NCBI GenBank assembly: GCA_002917075.1
Contig: NTMA01000137.1
Location: 1 to 64,000, forward strand
Source of the DNA: Hawksworthiomyces lignivorus
Taxonomy: Eukaryota > Ascomycota > Sordariomycetes > Ophiostomatales > Ophiostomataceae
Length of the DNA stretch: 64,000 nt
Direction of reading: 5' to 3'
In this document: positions 59,586 through 64,000 of the stretch, piece by piece
How positions within the stretch are numbered: the first letter of the stretch is position 1
Layout of the letters: each line of letters starts with the position of its first letter
The notes under the pieces: generated by a model
Database searches by the model: none
What the model saw: only the letters and a program-made list of their open reading frames with translations
Told to the model about the DNA's origin: nothing
Made by a program: the position numbers and the translations under genes

Positions 59586-60470
59586 TCAAGCGCTGGCTTG
59601 CGCCTCCAGAAGCTCCGTAAGCGTGACGAAGCGGTACCCGCGCTTGATGGCCGCGGGCAGCATCTTGCGCAGCATCGGCGCCGTCCAGGAGCGGCGGTCG
59701 TGGCAGATGACGATGGCGCCGGGGCGCAGCATGCTGAGGATGTGGCGCGCGTTGATCCACGAGTAGCTGATCTGCGCGTCGTGCGGGTAGACGTTGCCGA
59801 GCACCAGGCGGTAGCCCAGGCGCCGCACCAGGGCGCGCATGCTGTCGCTGAAGAAGCCGGAGCCCGGCCGGAAGTAGCGCGGCGGCGCGTCCAGGCTGGG
59901 CGCGCCGGCCGGCCGCGCCGCGCTGGTGCTGCCGCCGTGGCGGTCCTCGCGCACCGACGCATAGACCTGCTGCAGCATGCCGTCGACCTCGTGGATCTGC
60001 GCCTCGAGCTCTCCGTCTGCCAGCGCCCGCGCCGCCTCGTCGTGCATGCCGTGGTTCGCCAGCTCGTGCCCGCCCTGCGCGAGGGCCTCGCGCAGCACGC
60101 TCTGGCGGCCGGGCACCTGGCCGCCGATAACAAAGAAGGTGGCGCGCGCCCCGTGCTCACGCAGCACCTCCAGGATGCCGCGCGTGTACTCGGACGGGGC
60201 GTCGTCAATGGTCAGCGCCACGAGCTTCACGGGCCGTCCAGACGAGTCGACTGCCGACACTGACGCCGGCAGGTCGACGCGCCACAGGACGTCCGGCCAC
60301 CGCCGGGTAAAGTAGCTGATCAGTAGTCCGGGCGGCTTGTACACGATATAAAAAGGCAGCAGAAGTAGAGCGCAGAGCGCAGCGAGCCCCAGCAGCGTAG
60401 TCATGCGTTTTCGCCGGGCGCGGCGCCGCAGTTTGGACGGCAAGCGCAGAAGGTGCGGGAAGCGGACCAT
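59586..60470 (-). CDS. Membrane-anchored polysaccharide (chitin) deacetylase
   Basis: NodB-fold carbohydrate esterase, 294 residues, single exon, probably a type II membrane protein acting in the secretory pathway or at the cell surface. The ATG at 60470 is chosen because the frame further upstream starts with TTG. Residues 1-22 are Arg/Lys-rich, a membrane helix spans about 25-44 (LLGLAALCALLLLPFYIV), and the catalytic domain follows. Motif 1 is TIDDAP with D89 and D90. Motif 2 is HELANHGMHDEA with H140 and H143, a two-residue spacing instead of the usual HxxxH. Motif 3 is YFRPGSGFFS at 199-208, and motif 5 is IVICHDRRSW with H257. N-acetyl removal from chitin or related glycans is the family activity; the substrate is not known. 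Overlap of its 3' UTR with the PLP enzyme gene is likely. Confidence 0.9.
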   Translation of the reverse strand: MVRFPHLLRLPSKLRRRARRKRMTTLLGLAALCALLLLPFYIVYKPPGLLISYFTRRWPDVLWRVDLPASVSAVDSSGRPVKLVALTIDDAPSEYTRGILEVLREHGARATFFVIGGQVPGRQSVLREALAQGGHELANHGMHDEAARALADGELEAQIHEVDGMLQQVYASVREDRHGGSTSAARPAGAPSLDAPPRYFRPGSGFFSDSMRALVRRLGYRLVLGNVYPHDAQISYSWINARHILSMLRPGAIVICHDRRSWTAPMLRKMLPAAIKRGYRFVTLTELLEAQASA

Positions 60471-61122
60471 CCGGAGAAGTAGCAAAAAGAAAGGATGCCA
60501 CAAGACGAACTGGATGAAGATAAATGCTGAAAAGAATATCGATCCAAAAGATGAAATACGGCCGGCTAATCCTGCGATGAAACAGCCCTGTGGGTGGATG
60601 GATGAGCTTGGTGTTGAAGAAAAGGAGCTCTAGCTCAGCTGGACGCGACCGTGTTCACCAGAAGCTCCCCCTAAGCCTTACATTTCTAGTGGAGCAAAGC
60701 TGGCAGTCCTTAGCCAACAGAATTCGAGGACAAGCGGCAAGAGCCGCTAGACGACCCGCTTTTACAAGAGCTATAGCTTCCTCGAAAGGAAAGACAATTT
60801 GTCGTTGGATCTTTCTTTTATCTGCCCTTTGTTCATATTTATTTTATATTTTATTTTATTTGTTGCCTGCTTTGCTGATTTCAATGATATGTTCAGCAGT
60901 TAATGATATAGGTTCCATAGAGGAGAAGACCAATTGCAGTACTTTGAAATTCACTAATACTAGCGGAACCGCCTACTTCATCTTTTGCCTTTCGGATCGC
61001 ATCTTGGTCCTAGTTTTCTCTACTATCAAAGACAGTCTCGAGTGTTCCAAGACTCTTGGGACATCACCTGTCAATGATAAATGTCTGTTTTGGAGAAGAG
61101 AACGAAAATAAGATAGACCAGA
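60471..61122. other. Intergenic region deacetylase / HET gene
   Basis: It contains the deacetylase promoter on the left. A 173-codon plus-strand frame at 60590-61111 ends just before the HET start; it has no motif and AT-rich non-coding-like composition. No gene is called. Confidence 0.5.
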
Positions 61123-62946
61123 ATGCGTCTCCTCAACGTTAGGACGCTCCAGTTGGAGAAGTTTGACGATGAAGAGAATTTGCCTCCTTATACCATTCTG
61201 TCTCACTGCTGGGGAGCAGAAGAAGTGACTTTTCAAGATATACAGAATGGCGGATTCTAGCATCTACTCGGCTTCAAAAAAAATGGCGGCTTGTTACGAA
61301 AGATCTGCACTTGAGCTCTACGGTTACACATGGATCGACACATGTTATATCGACAAGTCCTCGAGTGCAGAGCTATCCGAGGCCATCAATTCTATGTTTC
61401 GGTGGTACGAGCAGGCGTCAGTCTGTTTCGTATATCTGGAAGACCTCACGTGGAACTGGGAGGACGAAAGGACTTGGGAGGACAGCCAGAACGACGTCGA
61501 AACTTGCGAGGCCAGCATGACCGCATCAGCTATCGAGATCAATGATGAGATAAGACGCCAGAACGGGAACATAGAAAGCTTCAAAGCTTGTCGCTGGTTC
61601 TACCGCGGTTCGACTCTGCAAGAGTTGATTGCACCTTGCGTCGTCATGTTTTTTGACAGCAACTGGGAAGAGATCGGTTCTAGGAATGCCATGGCCCAGG
61701 GTTATTTCAGACATCACAAGCATTGATGCCGACATATTGTCTTATAGCGGTGCTTCCGTTGGTGGCAGCAAGCAGCTCCAGCTCAGCAAGTACCCTGTAG
61801 CCGTCGGAATGTCGTGGGCGTCGACGAGAAGAACGACGCGAGTGGAAGACGAGGCTTATTGTCTCACGGGCATTTTCGACATAAGTATGCCTCTTATCTA
61901 TGGCGAGGGTAAAAAGGCATTCTTCAGGCTGCAGCAGGAGATCATAAAGGAAGTGCCGGATGCGTCTATCCTCTTGTGGGTCTTGTGGGACAAGGGCTTG
62001 CCTCCGTATCGCGAGGAGTGTCAGGGTGTGCTGGCCCTATCACCGAGAAATTTTTACTCTTGTCGAGACGTAAAGATACCTCTTGACAGCGGCTCGTACT
62101 TGATCCCGACTTATGAACACCACAGAGCGGCCACAGCCTATTTGCAGACAAGCACGATCATTTCGACAATCTTCCTCAAAGCACAGGTCTTTTCGCTTAA
62201 AGAACTGCTCGAGACACATATTTCCTGGACCTTTACGTCGGGCACAGAACTCTCCCGGTACAATCTAAAACATGTAAGCAGGATCCGCAGCCTTCGGTAA
62301 GTAAATCCACCCAAAATATATAGACATCCTTTAAAAACTCTCTTGACATGAACTAGAGCATATCACTGATGCACCAGGTCCAGCAACTTGATAAACGACT
62401 CACATATAGCTCGTCTTAAGCAAAGTGGCTCGGCAGGCAACATGAGATACAACGTTGCCATCTTGTGCCCAACACGAAGCGGTGGCCTGGTTTGGATTCT
62501 GCTGAAACAGCTGCAGAATGGCGTATTTGTGCAAGACGAAACGTGGCTGTCGATTTTTCAGTTTTCGGACGACTTTACTCAGCCTCGAGACACGAGCACA
62601 ATTACGCTGGTCATCAAGACGAAAGGGGGCATAATCAGTAAGGCTCCCGTCTTTGAGCATCGGCTGACCTTGGTTGCGGACCTACCTACTTCCAAACTAC
62701 GAAGCGCCACTGGCCCGCTGGGGCCAGCATGCTCGCTATGGCGGAGAAAGCAATTCCAAAATTGAAATTCCAGCATACTTCGCGCTGTTTCACAGCAAGA
62801 TCTCGGATGAGCTGCCTTTCTTTGTCCTGGCCTACGTCCGTCCCACAGCAGAAGTAGGCTGTATGGCTGTGCCAAGACATGCAGAGAGTGATCAAGCAGA
62901 CTTAGAGAGAGGCTCTTGCAGGTTCTCCCAGCCGCCACGACGATGA
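61123..62946 (+). pseudogene. HET-domain gene disrupted by frameshifts
   Basis: The N-terminal two-thirds is a heterokaryon-incompatibility (HET) domain, which triggers cell death or vegetative incompatibility in filamentous fungi. It starts at ATG 61123 with the typical MRLLNVRTLQLEKF and PPYTILSHCWGAEEVTFQDI. The frame then stops at a TAG, while the domain continues one base later from about 61247 (YTWIDTCYIDKSSSAELSEA, MFRWYEQASVCFVYLED). That frame stops at 61726, but the domain again continues one base later (VISDITSIDADIL; TTRVEDEAYCLTGIFDISMP). A plausible intron, 62297-62377 (GTAAGT...CAG), leads to a C-terminal region ending at 62765. A third shift of the same sense near 62670-62760 would extend it to 62946. 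No intron explains the first two breaks. It is most likely a pseudogene, alternatively an assembly with base-insertion errors. Confidence 0.8.
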
Positions 62947-63912
62947 GGGTCCATAGAGAGTCAATGAGAATAGCTCTAGTTCCGAGATATACGACCTCAT
63001 AGTATCACTTCGGGCGTGCTCCAGCATCAAAGGCAAGCCAGCTGATTATTTCTCTAGTTTCAGTGGCTAGCAGGCCGATTCCAGGAAATTTCCAGAAGAA
63101 TGTAGCAGAGTACCCCGAGAACAAAGAGCCAAAATTTAGGTGATGTGCTCCGACAACGTGAGGCCGCTAGGAAGGCATCGGCCGCGGGATGAGGGCATGC
63201 TCTCCTAGATGCCAACCATCAGTGAAGGGGGACAGGGGAAGCGGGAATAGCACAAAGCTTTCACTGAAAATTGAGGCATTGTAAAATACCAGGTGAGACA
63301 ATGCGAACGAATACGACACCGAATACGATACCGATGAGTACGTCGACGACAACGATGATGATGATGATGATGATGATAATGAAAGATGGTTAATCGTGTC
63401 AATTGAGGCAGATACTTGTAAGCCGCATATGGCAACGATGGCGACACGTTTCCTACCCGATTTAGACTCTGTTTCGCCTCGCGCATTCCTGGTTCCTTCC
63501 ATTGGCAGCCTGGCGCTTAAGCGTGGTTTTCCCCCCTCTCAGCCCGAATCGACAAGCGCCGCCCCTGCACCGCCCTGGCTCAGCCTCAGCCTGCCATTTT
63601 TAAACGCCGCAAGCCAGTGCAGAGCTACCAAGACTTAGGGGAAAATTGCCCTGGTCTTTGTCGAGGAGGCTTCGTTGCTTTTGTGTTCTTGCATTCTAGC
63701 TCCATTGTCATGGTGAACCCACTGAGCCTTGCTCTTTTCTTATTTCATAATAAATCTTTTGTTTGTCGCTTCTACACTTAGCATGGACTGCATGCGGAAA
63801 CAAGGGCGCGGAAACCGATGACCTAGTATATATTCTTGACGAAAAGCTACTTACCCAAAGCCGAGGAACCAGAACGTGGTAGCAGAACCAGCGGCCTGTG
63901 GACTTTGCAAAC
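62947..63912. other. Intergenic region with GAT microsatellite
   Basis: No gene is supported between the HET pseudogene and the partial gene at the right edge. An 80-codon plus frame at 63396-63638 starts without ATG. The region includes a (GAT)8 microsatellite preceded by degenerate CGAATACGA-type repeats. Sequence near 63730-63900 is the likely promoter of the partial gene. Confidence 0.5.
63354..63377 (+). repeat. (GAT)8 microsatellite
   Basis: Eight perfect GAT units, followed by AAT, are preceded at about 63309-63340 by two degenerate 13-base copies of CGAATACGAYACC. It is non-coding. Length variation between strains would be expected. Confidence 0.95.
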
Positions 63913-64000
63913 ATGGGCATCCGCGATTTATTAAAAAAGAAGGGCGACGGCGACGACGAGCCGCAGGTTGCGCCATACCCGGGCTTTCCGGCAGCGGGGC
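63913..64000 (+). CDS. 5' end of a gene truncated by the window edge
   Basis: An open frame starts at ATG 63913 in a good context (CAAACATGG) and runs to the window end. It encodes MGIRDLLKKKGDGDDEPQV and then Pro/Gly/Ala-rich residues, 29 complete codons plus one base. The high third-position GC resembles the confirmed genes nearby. Only the first residues are visible, so no family or function can be assigned. Confidence 0.55.
   Translation, partial: MGIRDLLKKKGDGDDEPQVAPYPGFPAAG

Overview
The window looks like nuclear DNA from a filamentous ascomycete (Pezizomycotina, most likely Sordariomycetes; anything narrower would be a guess). The evidence is short introns of 61-170 bp with GT-AG ends and CTAAC-type branch sites, a CON7-type developmental zinc-finger factor, a HET-domain gene, a questin-oxidase-like gene, and gene architectures for APC2, YVC1, SMD1 and OFD1/TPA1 that match that group. 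I see no rRNA, tRNA, CRISPR or intact transposon.

Layout. From 1 to 34 kb the window is gene-poor, with two supported genes on the minus strand: APC2 (5.6-8.8 kb) and CON7 (14.75-16.9 kb). A 17.4 kb stretch with no supported gene follows CON7 (16.9-34.3 kb). Its first part, immediately upstream of CON7, is strongly pyrimidine-rich on the CON7 sense strand, as in long leaders or promoters of developmental regulators. From 34.3 kb onward the window is gene-dense: a large F-box protein (minus), PKR1 and SMD1 (both plus), MTQ2, a small Cys-rich protein, YVC1, a questin-oxidase-like protein and OFD1/TPA1 (all minus), then a 286-residue Ser/Arg-rich protein and a PLP-dependent trans-sulfuration-type enzyme (both plus), a membrane-anchored polysaccharide deacetylase (minus), a broken HET-domain gene (plus), and the first 88 bases of a gene that runs off the right edge.

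These genes are mostly housekeeping and do not form one pathway or a metabolite cluster. They cover the cell cycle (APC2, perhaps the F-box protein), conidiation and development (CON7), vacuolar physiology (PKR1 for V-ATPase assembly, YVC1 for vacuolar calcium release), splicing (SMD1), translation termination and fidelity (MTQ2 on eRF1; OFD1/TPA1 on ribosomal protein uS12), amino-acid or sulfur metabolism, and cell-wall modification. I resolved exon boundaries by hand for every intron-containing gene, and all joined frames are divisible by three.

I did not find a convincing new multi-gene system. The best leads are the very long CON7 upstream region with a probable 5'-UTR intron, the HET gene broken by two clear and one probable frameshift, all of the same sense, an inverted repeat of a recurring TACGGAGTAC motif, and a conserved-looking Cys-rich small protein of unknown function.
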